Assembly: GCF_023544445.1 (NCBI RefSeq)
Contig: NZ_JALPVJ010000001.1
Span: forward strand, 726,282 to 790,281
Direction: 5' to 3'
Length of the DNA: 64,000 bases
Origin: Actinoplanes sp. M2I2
Lineage (GTDB): Bacteria; Actinomycetota; Actinomycetes; Mycobacteriales; Micromonosporaceae
Shown here: positions 46,005 to 54,370 of the stretch, in pieces
Numbering within the stretch: the stretch's first letter is position 1
Layout: each line of letters starts with the position of its first letter
The notes under the pieces: generated by a model
The model's input: the letters and a program-made list of their open reading frames with translations, nothing else
Told to the model about the DNA's origin: nothing
The model's database searches: none
Position numbers and translations under genes: made by a program

Positions 46005-46359
46005 CTGTCGTAGCGACCGCCTCGGTGATCATGCGAGCAGCGGCCGAGCGCGGGCTGACAGCCATGCTGGAACTCGTTCACACCTGAAGCAGGATCGGCA
46101 GGGCCAGCCCTGACCGGGATCACGCCGGTACACCAAGGAAAGCGGACCATTCCGGAGCGCACGCCAACCCGGCGTCGTCCGGGAAGGGCCAGGTCAATCG
46201 GGCCCGGCGCCTGTCTGCTGGACAGCGGGGGAGAAGGCCTGGCTGCTCTGGCGGCTAGGGAAGGGTCTGACTGTTCTGGTGAACCGGAGGGGTCTGACCA
46301 GTTCTGGCGGCCGGCGGAAAAGCCCGACCCTTCAGGTGACCAAAAACAGGCCCGACCGT

Positions 46360-47022
46360 TCAGGCGGCCAGGGGTGAGGCCAGACCGTTGAGGTACGACG
46401 AGAAGCCGAGCGGAGCCCGCCCGTCCGGCCGGGCGCTGGTCACCACCGGGCAGGTCGCGTCCGCGACCACCCGGCGGCCGGCCGCTCGTACCCGCTCGAT
46501 CAGGTCGCGGTCCTCGTCGTGGTCCATGGGCTGGAAACCGCCCACAGCCACGTAAGCCTCGGCCGAGACGCCCAGGTTGGCCCCGTGGACGTGGGCGTCC
46601 GTGCCGGCGTACCGGGTGTCGTAGAGGCCGGGCAGCGCGGCCGGCCAGCCCGCCCAGTCGTCGACCAGGACCGTGCCGGCCAGCAGGTCCGCGCCGGCCG
46701 AGGCGTGGGCCAGGTGCCACAGCAGCCACTCGGGAGCTACGCGGCTGTCGGCGTCCGTGGTGGTCAGCCACAGGCCTTCGGGGCCGTCGCGCAGGGCGTG
46801 GGCCATGCCGGCGGCGCGGGCGCGGCCGACGTTGCGGGCGTCGAGTCGCAGCACTGTCGCGCCGGAGGTGGCGGCCACGGCGGTGGTGTCGTCGGTGCAG
46901 GCGTCGGCGACGACGATGATTTCGACGGGGACGGGGGCTGTCGCTTCGGCGAGGCTGGTCAGGCAGGCGGGCAGCAGTTCTTGTTCGTTGTGGGCGGGGA
47001 CGATGACGGCGATCCGGTTCAT
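46360..47022 (-). CDS. GT2-family glycosyltransferase
   Basis: 220 residues from ATG at 47022. IAVIVPAHNEQELLPACLTS and EIIVVADACTDDTTAVA are the GT-A nucleotide-binding start, TTTDADSRVAPEWLL the DxD-like metal site, and GGFQPMDHDEDRDLIERV the acceptor/base region (ED). No transmembrane segment. Its ATG overlaps the stop of the methyltransferase gene. It probably adds a sugar in the four-gene pathway. Confidence 0.9.
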   Translation of the reverse strand: MNRIAVIVPAHNEQELLPACLTSLAEATAPVPVEIIVVADACTDDTTAVAATSGATVLRLDARNVGRARAAGMAHALRDGPEGLWLTTTDADSRVAPEWLLWHLAHASAGADLLAGTVLVDDWAGWPAALPGLYDTRYAGTDAHVHGANLGVSAEAYVAVGGFQPMDHDEDRDLIERVRAAGRRVVADATCPVVTSARPDGRAPLGFSSYLNGLASPLAA

Positions 47023-47627
47023 GCGAGCCCCTCGCGCTGGGCCACCGAGAAGGCCTCGGGCGGCGTACGGGTGTAGACCTCGAGCAGGAAGTCGGGTTCC
47101 TCGTGCCGCGCCTGCCGGGCCAGGCCGGGGGCGGCGGCGATCCGCGCGTGCACCTCGTCGCCGGGGCGGGCGTGTTCGTCGACCGGGCGGCGCCAGTGCA
47201 CGGCGACCAGGTCGCCGCCGGGCTCCAGGGAGCCGACCGCGCGGTCGATCAGGGTTGTCAGGTCGTGATCGTCGAAGTAGTAGCCGAGTTCGGAGAGCAC
47301 GATCAGGTCGAACGTCTCGTCCGGCCAGTCCGCCGGCATGCTCGCGGCGCGCACGGTGACGTGGGGGAACGCGGCGAGGTGCTGAGCGGCCGTGGCCACG
47401 GCCGCCGGGACGGCGTCGACCGACAGCAGGCGGTCGCAGCGTTCGGCCAGCCGGGCCGTGAGCATGCCGGTGGAGCAGCCGGGCTCGAACCCGGACCGGT
47501 AGCGGCGGCGGGTGAGCGAGTCCGCCGTGAGCGCGTGCTTCCGGGCGTCGTACCAGCGGGTGGCGAAGCTCCACGGGTCGCTGCTCCGGGCGTACATGTC
47601 CTCGAAGTAGCCCGTCGGGGTGCTCAT
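47019..47627 (-). CDS. SAM-dependent methyltransferase (NodS-like)
   Basis: 202 residues from ATG at 47627. YFEDMYARSSDPWSFATRWY at the N-terminus is characteristic of the NodS/PF05401 group. GFEPGCSTGMLTARLAERCD is the SAM-binding motif I variant, LLSVDAVPAAV motif II and FDLIVLSELGYYFDD motif post I. NodS methylates a deacetylated amino sugar; this fits the deacetylase gene directly upstream. Its start overlaps the stop of that gene. Confidence 0.92.
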   Translation of the reverse strand: MSTPTGYFEDMYARSSDPWSFATRWYDARKHALTADSLTRRRYRSGFEPGCSTGMLTARLAERCDRLLSVDAVPAAVATAAQHLAAFPHVTVRAASMPADWPDETFDLIVLSELGYYFDDHDLTTLIDRAVGSLEPGGDLVAVHWRRPVDEHARPGDEVHARIAAAPGLARQARHEEPDFLLEVYTRTPPEAFSVAQREGLA

Positions 47628-48346
47628 CGGAAGACCACTTCGAACGGGCGGGCGAAGCGGGCCAGCACGTGCGGGGGCAGGATCGCGGCGTCGGCCGGCT
47701 CCGGGCCCAGCGGCGCGATCTGGCTGGGGAAGGCGGCGATCGCCGCGGCCTTGGCCGCCCGGGCGGCCGGGGTCAGGTCGATCCGGTACGCCCGGTGCCA
47801 GGGCACGCGAGGGTCGTCGGGGGTGGCCCAGTGCCACGTCCAGATCGGGTACTCCAGCAGGACCGCGCCGGTGGCCTCGCACGCGCGGGCCGCGGCCCGG
47901 CCGACCGCCTCGTGGTCGGGGTGACCGTCGTCGCGCCAGGTCGCCAGGCACCAGCGTCCCGGCGTCAGCAGTCCGGTGAGGGCTTCGGCCACCGCGTCCT
48001 CGTCGATCTTGCCGTCGGGCTGGCCGAGCCGGTGTACGGGCGCGTCACCCAGACCGAGGCGGCGCAACGCTTCCGCGGTCTCGGCACGGCGGATCGCGGC
48101 CAGCTCGGCCTGCGTGTGCACGGTGGAACCGGGGTGGGAGGCCTCGCCGTCGGTCACGGCGACCAGTTCGGCGGCGTCCAGCATCGCCATCAGGCCGGCC
48201 ACTCCCAGGATCTCGTCGTCGGGATGCGGCGCGACGATCAGTGGCGCGACGGCGGCGTCGAGCGGCAGGGCCGGCCACCGGGTTGTTGCCGGCCAGTCCC
48301 GCCACGTCTGCTCGGCGGTGCCCTCACCGACGATCGGCGTCACCAC
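47624..48346 (-). CDS. PIG-L-family N-deacetylase
   Basis: 240 residues, GTG at 48346 (GAGGAG upstream) or GTG at 48343. LIVAPHPDDEILGVAGLMAM contains the PHPDDE zinc motif and WRDDGHPDHEAVGRAAARA the second zinc His. Such enzymes deacetylate GlcNAc-containing metabolites such as mycothiol or teicoplanin intermediates. Followed by NodS-like methyltransferase and a glycosyltransferase in overlapping order, so it likely deacetylates an amino sugar that is then methylated. Confidence 0.92.
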   Translation of the reverse strand: MVTPIVGEGTAEQTWRDWPATTRWPALPLDAAVAPLIVAPHPDDEILGVAGLMAMLDAAELVAVTDGEASHPGSTVHTQAELAAIRRAETAEALRRLGLGDAPVHRLGQPDGKIDEDAVAEALTGLLTPGRWCLATWRDDGHPDHEAVGRAAARACEATGAVLLEYPIWTWHWATPDDPRVPWHRAYRIDLTPAARAAKAAAIAAFPSQIAPLGPEPADAAILPPHVLARFARPFEVVFR

Positions 48347-49239
48347 GGCGACTCCTCGAGGACCAGGCGGCCGAGCTGCTCGAGGTTGGCCTCGGCGTGG
48401 CTCTGCCGCAGATAGACGGTGAGGTCGGCGACCCGGTGGGCGTGCCGTTCGTCGCGGCACAGCGGTCCGGCGCCCAGCGCCCGGCCGACCCGGTCGAGGA
48501 CTTCGGTGGCGGCACCCTCGACGGTGGCCCGCACCCGCAGCGCGAGCCGGTGCTGGATCGCGGTCGGGTCGGCGTCGATGATCGCGGCCGCCTCGAGGAG
48601 CACGGCCCGGGCGGAGCCGAGCGCGACATCGACCGCGCCCAGGTGGGCCAGCGCGTGCGGGTCGTCCTTGCCCGCGGCGTGCAGGGCGTCGGCGATGCCC
48701 AGGGCGCCGCCGTACCAGCATGCGGCCACGCCGATGCCGCCGTGCCAGAAGCCGGGCCTGTTCACGTACTCCCCGGGGTGGCCGACGGGCCGGGCCGGCG
48801 CGTCGGTGAACCGGATCGTGCGGCTGTCGCTGCCCGCCATGCCCACGGCGGGCCAGGTGCCGTCGAGCGGCACGGCGTACGGCGCCTCGTTGGCCACCGC
48901 GAACAGCCGGATGCCGTCCTCGGCCTCGGCGGTAACCAGCGCGTGCGTGCACCACCCGGCGCCGGAGCACCAGGGCCGCTCGCCGCTGACCCGCCACCGG
49001 TCGCCGTCCCGGACGGCTCGCAACGTCCGTGGCGCCGCGGCCCACACGCCCCAGCGCTCGCCGTCCACCGGCGGGCCGTCGTCACCCAGTTCGGCCCGGA
49101 TGGCGACAGCGTCCGCGTGACCCTCGCCCAGCCGGGCGACCACCGGGCCGGTGCGGCCGAGGTCGGCCAGCCCGCGGAATCTTTCTGCCGTGGCACCCTT
49201 GCCGGGTAGCGGCAGATCTGTTGCTTCGATCTTGAGCAC
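48340..49239 (-). CDS. Acyl-CoA-dehydrogenase-like protein
   Basis: 299 residues, start MLKIEATDLPLPGKGATAER. LRAVRDGDRWRVSGERPWCS, AGMAGSDSRTIRFTDAPARP-type segment and a helical C-terminal half with ARAVLLEAAAIID match the middle and C-terminal domains of acyl-CoA dehydrogenases. It is shorter than the usual 380 residues because most of the N-terminal helical domain is missing, so activity may differ. First gene of the operon, overlapping the PIG-L gene by its stop. Confidence 0.85.
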   Translation of the reverse strand: MLKIEATDLPLPGKGATAERFRGLADLGRTGPVVARLGEGHADAVAIRAELGDDGPPVDGERWGVWAAAPRTLRAVRDGDRWRVSGERPWCSGAGWCTHALVTAEAEDGIRLFAVANEAPYAVPLDGTWPAVGMAGSDSRTIRFTDAPARPVGHPGEYVNRPGFWHGGIGVAACWYGGALGIADALHAAGKDDPHALAHLGAVDVALGSARAVLLEAAAIIDADPTAIQHRLALRVRATVEGAATEVLDRVGRALGAGPLCRDERHAHRVADLTVYLRQSHAEANLEQLGRLVLEESPW

Positions 49240-49277
49240 GGCTCAGTGATACCCGGGCGGCCCCGGGATATGCCCAG

Positions 49278-50216
49278 CTATTTGCGAGGGAGCAAACGTC
49301 TCACCGAGGCCGCCGTCACCAGGGCTCCGGCCGCCACCACGGCGCCGACCTGGGCCCGGGTCCACCGGCCGGGGCCGCCCTCGACGCGCGGCTTCGGCCC
49401 GAAGACGTTCCCGTCGTTCGGGGCGATCCGGCGCCGGGACAGGCCGCCCCGCTCCATCAGCGGCGTGACCAGAGCGTCGTACAGCGGGGGGAAGGCGTTG
49501 AAGCCGAACTCGATCAGGCGGTTGGCCGCTCCGACCGAAACCTCCGGCCGCGGCTTGGCGGCCTGCTTGAGCACCTTGGCGGCGACACGTTCGGCCGAGT
49601 CGACCGGCGGCGGCGGACGGCCGACGAAGCCCGCGTAGTTCGCCGCGCTGGTGTAGATCGAGGTGTCGACGCTGCCGGGCGCCACCCCGCAGACGTGGAT
49701 GTGCCGCGCGTCCCGGGTCTCCTGCTGCAGGATCCGCACCAGACCGCGCAGGCCCCACTTCGCGGTCACGTAGGCCGACATGTACGGCACCGCGACGTGG
49801 GCCAGCAGCGAGCCGACCAGGATGAGCGTGCCGTGGCCCTGCGCGCGGAACTGCCGCAGCGCGGTGCGCGCGACGTTGGCCGTACCGAGCAGGTCGGTGC
49901 CGACGACGCGCTCGAACACCTCGGGCGGCAGGTCCTCAAACTTCCCGTACGCCATGACCGCGGCCGAGTCGACCCAGACGTCGATCCGCCCGTACCGGTC
50001 GACCGCGGCCTTCTGCAGCGCTTCCAGATCGGCCCGGCTGGTGATGTCGGTCGGGACGACCAACGGGTCGTTGCCGCAGGCCTCGGCCACCGCGGACAGG
50101 GCCTCCTCGCTGCGGGCGGCCAGCACCACCCGGTCACCGCGCCGGGCGAAGGCGAGGGCCGAGGCCCGGCCGATGCCGCTCGACGCACCGGTCAGGACCA
50201 CTACACGTGAACTCAT
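49278..50216 (-). CDS. Short-chain dehydrogenase/reductase with C-terminal hydrophobic tail
   Basis: 312 residues from ATG at 50216. RVVVLTGASSGIGRASALAF is the NAD(P) motif; the NNAG position reads DSAAVMAYG, and YMSAYVTAKWGL holds YxxxK. After the SDR domain the chain continues with VGAANRLIEFGFNAFPPLYD and a hydrophobic end TRAQVGAVVAAGALVTAASV, which could anchor it to the membrane. Divergent from the alcohol dehydrogenase gene at 50261 across 44 bp, so they share a promoter region. Confidence 0.9.
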   Translation of the reverse strand: MSSRVVVLTGASSGIGRASALAFARRGDRVVLAARSEEALSAVAEACGNDPLVVPTDITSRADLEALQKAAVDRYGRIDVWVDSAAVMAYGKFEDLPPEVFERVVGTDLLGTANVARTALRQFRAQGHGTLILVGSLLAHVAVPYMSAYVTAKWGLRGLVRILQQETRDARHIHVCGVAPGSVDTSIYTSAANYAGFVGRPPPPVDSAERVAAKVLKQAAKPRPEVSVGAANRLIEFGFNAFPPLYDALVTPLMERGGLSRRRIAPNDGNVFGPKPRVEGGPGRWTRAQVGAVVAAGALVTAASVRRLLPRK

Positions 50217-50260
50217 GAACGGACTGCATACCCTCGCAGTCGCCGGGTATCCGGAGACAT

Positions 50261-51445
50261 ATGCGTGCATTGACATGGCAAGGAACCGGCAAGGTCAGCG
50301 TCGAGACCGTCCCCGACCCGGTGATCCAGGAACCGACCGATGCGATCGTACGAATGACCTCCACCGCGATCTGCGGGTCCGACCTTCACCTGTACGACGT
50401 TCTCGGCATGTACCTGGACGCCGGCGACATCCTCGGGCACGAGCCGATGGGCATCGTCGAGGCGGTCGGCGCCGAGGTCACCCACATCAAGCCCGGGGAC
50501 CGGGTGGTGATCCCGTTCAACATCTCGTGCGGGCACTGCTTCTTCTGCCGCAAGGGTTTCTACGCCCAGTGTGAGACGACCCAGGTCAAGGATCAGGGCA
50601 AGGGCGCCTCGCTGTTCGGCTACACCAAGCTCTACGGCCAGGTCCCGGGCGGCCAGGCCGAGTACCTGCGGGTGCCGCAGGCCCACTTCGGGCCGATCAA
50701 GGTGCCCGACCACCACCCCGACGAGCGCTACCTGTTCCTCTCGGACGTGCTGACCACGTCATGGCAGGCCGCCCAGTGGGCCGACATCGAGCCCGGCAGC
50801 ACGGTGCTGGTGACCGGTCTGGGCCCGATCGGCCAGATGTGCGCGCGGATCGCCCGCCACCTCGGCGCGGAGCGCGTCATCGCCGTCGACAGCGTGCCCG
50901 AGCGCAACGCGATGGCCGAGCGGCACGGCATCGAGGTGCTGGACTTCGACAAGGTCGACGACATCGGAGCAGCCGTCCGCGACATGACGCACGGTCGCGG
51001 CGCCGACTCGGTCATCGAGGCCGTCGGCATGGAGGCGCACGGCACCCCGTTCCAGTCCGCGGCCATGAAGGCGGCCGGCATGCTGCCCGACGCGCTGGCC
51101 CGCAAGGCCACCGAGACGTTCGGCGTCGACCGGATGGCCGCGCTGCGGACGGCGTTCGACTCCGTCCGGCGGGCCGGCACAATCTCGATCATCGGCGTGT
51201 ACGGCGGCGAGGCCGACCCGTTCCCGATGATGGACCTGTTCGACAAGGGCGTCACCATGCGGATGGGTCAGGCCCACGTCAAGCACTGGGTCGACGACAT
51301 CCTGCCCCTGCTGACCGGCGACGACGACCCGCTGGGGGTCGACGACCTGACCACGCACCGCCTCCCGCTCGAGGAGGCCCCGCACGGCTACGAGATGTTC
51401 AAGAAGAAGGAAGACGGCTGCATCAAGGTGGTTCTCAAGCCGTAA
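50261..51445 (+). CDS. Zinc-dependent alcohol dehydrogenase, formaldehyde-dehydrogenase-like
   Basis: 394 residues. AICGSDLHLYDVLGMYLDAG and LGHEPMGIVEAVGAEVTHI give the catalytic zinc Cys, His and Glu, CGHCFFCRKGFYAQC the structural zinc cysteines, and VLVTGLGPIGQMCARIARHL the NAD-binding motif. The longer insertion region with FGYTKLYGQVPGGQAEYLRV matches glutathione-independent formaldehyde dehydrogenases. Ends at a bidirectional terminator. Confidence 0.95.
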   Translation: MRALTWQGTGKVSVETVPDPVIQEPTDAIVRMTSTAICGSDLHLYDVLGMYLDAGDILGHEPMGIVEAVGAEVTHIKPGDRVVIPFNISCGHCFFCRKGFYAQCETTQVKDQGKGASLFGYTKLYGQVPGGQAEYLRVPQAHFGPIKVPDHHPDERYLFLSDVLTTSWQAAQWADIEPGSTVLVTGLGPIGQMCARIARHLGAERVIAVDSVPERNAMAERHGIEVLDFDKVDDIGAAVRDMTHGRGADSVIEAVGMEAHGTPFQSAAMKAAGMLPDALARKATETFGVDRMAALRTAFDSVRRAGTISIIGVYGGEADPFPMMDLFDKGVTMRMGQAHVKHWVDDILPLLTGDDDPLGVDDLTTHRLPLEEAPHGYEMFKKKEDGCIKVVLKP

Positions 51446-51473
51446 TCGGCTGTAGCCAACTTGTGTAGTCGAT

Positions 51474-51502
51474 GCGGGGCCGCCTGAATCAGGCGGCCCC
51501 GC
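51474..51502. terminator. Bidirectional hairpin terminator
   Basis: A perfect 13-bp stem (51474-51486 with 51490-51502) closes a 3-nt AAT loop. It sits exactly between the convergent alcohol dehydrogenase and SDR genes. Confidence 0.85.
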
Positions 51503-51524
51503 AGACATTGTCCTCGCCGACCGA

Positions 51525-52328
51525 TTACTTGTCGGCCGAGCCCGGCTCCGCCATCTTGCGGTGCATCTCGGCCTTGGCCTTGTCGGGCATCACCTTCGAC
51601 GCCGCCCCCTGGACCTTGGTCTTCACGGAGCCGGCCACCACCTTCTCCTTGTCCTTCATCAGGGCGTCGAAGCCCTGCTTGGCCACCACGGCCGGGTCGT
51701 CCTTCTTGCTCGCGCCGACGCGGGTGTCGTCCATGTCGGCCCGGTGGAAGAAGTTGGTGTCCGTCGGGCCGGGCATCAGCGAGGTGACGGTGACGCCGGT
51801 GTCCTTGAGCTCGGCCCGCAGCGCCTCGGCGAACGACTGCACGAACGACTTCGAGGCGTTGTAGACGGCCTGGTAGGTGCCGGGCATGGTGGACGCGATC
51901 GACGAGGTGAACAGCACCTGCCCCGAGTCGCGGGCGACCATGTCGGGCAGCACGCGCTTGGCCAGGTGCACGGTCGACGTGACGTTCACGTCGATCACGT
52001 TCAGCTCGTCGGCCAGCGGGGTCTCGCGGACGAAGTCGCCGCCGATGCCGCGGCCCGCGTTGAGCGCGATGGCGTCGATCGGCCGGCCGGTCTCCAGGAC
52101 AGCGGCGTAGACCGCCTCGACGCCGTCGAACTGCGCCAGGTCCGCGCGTACGGCGACGACCTGGTTCTGCCCGTCGCGGCGCAGCGCGGTCGCCGCCTCC
52201 TCGATGGCGTCGTCCTCCGCGGCGATCAGCAGGTCGTAGCCGTGTTCGGCGAACTGCCGGGCGAGCTCGAACCCGATCCCGCTGGACGCGCCGGTGACTA
52301 CTGCGAACGGATTCATCGTCGATGTCAT
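51525..52328 (-). CDS. Short-chain dehydrogenase/reductase
   Basis: 267 residues; a start at 52316 (MNPFAVVTGASSG) is also possible. FAVVTGASSGIGFELARQFA is the cofactor motif, LNAGRGIGGDF the NAG motif, FTSSIASTMPGTYQAVYNAS the Ser-Tyr-x3-Lys set (with YNASKSF). The C-terminus is a Lys-rich tail (KTKVQGAASKVMPDKAKAEM) beyond the fold. Divergent or co-regulated with the TetR gene upstream, 41 bp away in the same direction. Confidence 0.93.
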   Translation of the reverse strand: MTSTMNPFAVVTGASSGIGFELARQFAEHGYDLLIAAEDDAIEEAATALRRDGQNQVVAVRADLAQFDGVEAVYAAVLETGRPIDAIALNAGRGIGGDFVRETPLADELNVIDVNVTSTVHLAKRVLPDMVARDSGQVLFTSSIASTMPGTYQAVYNASKSFVQSFAEALRAELKDTGVTVTSLMPGPTDTNFFHRADMDDTRVGASKKDDPAVVAKQGFDALMKDKEKVVAGSVKTKVQGAASKVMPDKAKAEMHRKMAEPGSADK

Positions 52329-52369
52329 GAAACGGGGGTGCCCCGCCTCGGCCGGGTTAATCGCGTCGC

Positions 52370-52951
52370 TCAGACGCGCGAGGCGACCTCGTCCAGCAGG
52401 AAGCCGACCAGCTTGCGGGCATGCGCCGCGCTCCCGTCGGGCGGGGCGGTCAGCGCGTGCATCATGGCCCCGCCGATCAGCGTCTCGAGCAGCAGCGTGA
52501 CCGACACCGCGGGGGAGAGCTCACCCCGGCTCATGCCGCGGCGGACGATCGCCCGGGCGGCCAGGGTCTGCGCCTTGCGGGTGGCCGCGTAGTTCTCGGC
52601 GACGCCGGGGATGGCGCGGCCCTCGAGCATGAGGCGGATGGCCGCCCGGCTGGACGGGCCGGCGTAGACGTCGAGGATCTGGGTCGCCAGCTCGTTCAGA
52701 TCGCCGCGCAGCGTGCCGGTGTCGACGTCGCTGACGTGCGGCAGGCTGACCCGCAGCGCGTGGGTGAGCAGGGCCTCCTTGGTGCTCCAGCGCAGATAGA
52801 GCGAGGCCTTGCCGACGCCGGCCCGGCGGGCCACGGCCTCCATGGCGAAACCGGCCCAGCCGGCCTCGCCGAACAGGTCCATCGCGGCGCGGGCGATGCG
52901 CCGATCGACCTCCGGATCGCGCGGCCGGCCGGGTGTCGAAGTCACGGTCAC
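52370..52951 (-). CDS. TetR-family regulator
   Basis: 193 residues from GTG at 52951. HTH: IARAAMDLFGEAGWAGFAME and VARRAGVGKASLYLRWSTKE. C-terminal ligand domain of the TetR_C type. A near-palindrome ACGGTAACCGT upstream (52974-52984) could be its operator. It lies 41 bp upstream of the SDR gene in the same direction and probably controls it. Confidence 0.93.
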   Translation of the reverse strand: MTVTSTPGRPRDPEVDRRIARAAMDLFGEAGWAGFAMEAVARRAGVGKASLYLRWSTKEALLTHALRVSLPHVSDVDTGTLRGDLNELATQILDVYAGPSSRAAIRLMLEGRAIPGVAENYAATRKAQTLAARAIVRRGMSRGELSPAVSVTLLLETLIGGAMMHALTAPPDGSAAHARKLVGFLLDEVASRV

Positions 52952-52973
52952 CGCATGTCCCCCACATTGCTGA

Positions 52974-52984
52974 ACGGTAACCGT
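52974..52984. promoter_or_regulatory. Possible TetR operator
   Basis: ACGGTAACCGT, a palindrome around a central mismatch, lies about 23 bp upstream of the GTG of the TetR gene in an AT-richer stretch that also includes TAACGATACAC. Confidence 0.4.
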
Positions 52985-53131
52985 AACGATACACTGAGGA
53001 TAGAGAACGGGCAGCGTTCAGTAACTCGGTGAGTCTTCACATCTCGGTGTGTCCGCGGATCTTGGCAGGTCTTCGAGTGCTCGAATTTGGCGGCGTTCAG
53101 ATTTCGCGGCGTCAGGTCCAGCGGCGTCAGG

Positions 53132-53260
53132 TCGCGGGGTTCAGATCTCGCGGGGTTCAGATCTCGCGGGGTTCAGGTCTTGCGGTTTCAGGTCTTGCGG
53201 TTTCAGGTCTTGCGGTTTCAGGTCTTGCGGTTTCGGGTCTTGCGGTTTCAGGTCTTGCGG
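53132..53260. repeat. 15/16-bp tandem repeats upstream of the stress protein gene
   Basis: Three 16-bp units (CGCGGGGTTCAGATCT type) are followed by about six 15-bp units (TGCGGTTTCAGGTCT), with one GGG variant near 53235. They end 10-30 bp before the start of the universal stress protein gene, so they form its 5' region. Confidence 0.85.
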
Positions 53261-53287
53261 CGTTCAGGGATGAGCGTGGAGGAAGTC

Positions 53288-53722
53288 ATGAGGGACGGTC
53301 CCGGCACGATTCTGGTCGGCGTCGACGGCTCCACGTCCTCGTTACGCGCGGGGGCGTACGCGCTCGGCCTCGCCCGCCGCCAGGGCAGCCGGCTGGTCGT
53401 CGTCTACGTCCGCACCCTGCCGTCCGCGCTGCTGCCGCTGGCCGACACCGGGGGAGCGATCGCCACGGTGATCGACACCCAGGACGCGGTCGAGCGCGAG
53501 CTGCGCGAGGCCTTCGCCGAGCGCATCCAGGACCTGGGCCTCGACGCCCGCCTGGTGGTCCGGGCCGGCGAGCCCTACACCGAACTGTGCGACGCCGCCC
53601 GCCAGGTCCGGGCCGACGCGGTCATCGTCGGCCGCTCGGCCAACGTGCTGCATCGGGTGGCCGGCTCGATCGGCTCCAAACTCGTCCGCTGCGGCCGCTG
53701 GCCGGTCACCGTAGTGCCGTAA
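53288..53722 (+). CDS. Universal stress protein (UspA family)
   Basis: 144 residues from ATG at 53288, chosen for GGAGGAAGTC upstream; ATG at 53270 is also in frame. TILVGVDGSTSSLRAGAYAL at the N-terminus and AVIVGRSANVLHRVAGSIGS near the end are the USP strands with the ATP-binding G-2x-G-9x-G(S/T)-like segment. Cytoplasmic dimer; stress or redox related. Confidence 0.93.
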   Translation: MRDGPGTILVGVDGSTSSLRAGAYALGLARRQGSRLVVVYVRTLPSALLPLADTGGAIATVIDTQDAVERELREAFAERIQDLGLDARLVVRAGEPYTELCDAARQVRADAVIVGRSANVLHRVAGSIGSKLVRCGRWPVTVVP

Positions 53723-54052
53723 CGCTGCGGCGCCCGTGCCAAACGGCGGTACGGCTATTCGCGCTGCCGGTGCCGGCTTTGGTGATGTGAGGGCTGTGGT
53801 GCCCGGGCTTCGCAACGCCAGATCCACCAGCAGGCTGGCCAGCCGCTCGCGCACCTTCGCCTTGGCGCCACCACGCTGTGGTGCCGTGACCGCTGTGGTC
53901 CCGTGCCGGCTGCATTGCCCCGTGCTGGGTGTGGTGCCGCGGCGGGTGTGATGGTCAGCACCCGGGTCGGCACCACGGCCACGTCGGGAAACTCGATCCA
54001 GGGCACAGGGGACGGGGCGGCTGAATGGGCCGTACCCGTCGCGGAGCTGCCG
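53723..54052. other. Intergenic region, nothing recognised
   Basis: 330 bp between convergent Usp and MerR genes. It is rich in CCGTG and GGTGCC words but no gene or clear terminator is seen. Confidence 0.45.
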
Positions 54053-54370
54053 TCAGGCGCCGGCTTCCTGCTGGCGCCGGTAGCTCTCGTTCTGTCGGAG
54101 GGCTTCCTCGAGCTGATCCTCGAGGATGATGATCCGGCACGCGGCCTCCAGGGCGGTGCCCTGCTCGACCATCTCCCGGGCGCGCGCGGCCAGGCGCAAC
54201 TGGTAGCGGGAGTAGCGGCGGTGTCCGCCGGCCGACCGGAACGGTTTGATCAGTTTCGCCTCGTCGAGCCGCCGCAGAAAGTCCTGCGAAGCGCCGGTGA
54301 TCTCCGCGGCGCGGCCCATCGTGTAGGCGGGGTAGTCGTCGTCGCCGAACATGTCGTCGGATTGGGCCAT
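54053..54370 (-). CDS. Small MerR-family regulator
   Basis: 105 residues from ATG at 54370 with GGAGAG 6 bp upstream; an ATG at 54376 is in frame. YTMGRAAEITGASQDFLRRL and LIKPFRSAGGHRRYSRYQLR are the winged-helix HTH, followed by a coiled-coil dimer helix ALEAACRIIILEDQLEEALR. There is no long effector domain and no conserved Cys cluster, so it does not look like a metal sensor. Such short MerR proteins act in actinomycete development and heat shock. Confidence 0.9.
   Translation of the reverse strand: MAQSDDMFGDDDYPAYTMGRAAEITGASQDFLRRLDEAKLIKPFRSAGGHRRYSRYQLRLAARAREMVEQGTALEAACRIIILEDQLEEALRQNESYRRQQEAGA

Noticed and set aside
45678..46013. 111-codon frame through the 17-bp repeats
   Set aside because: The repeat length is not a multiple of 3, so the reading would change with copy number; the start of the frame matches no family.
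53029..53271. Pentapeptide-repeat protein
   Set aside because: One frame of the 15-bp repeats gives five-residue repeats, but they do not follow A(D/N)LxX and the array begins with 16-bp units that break the frame.
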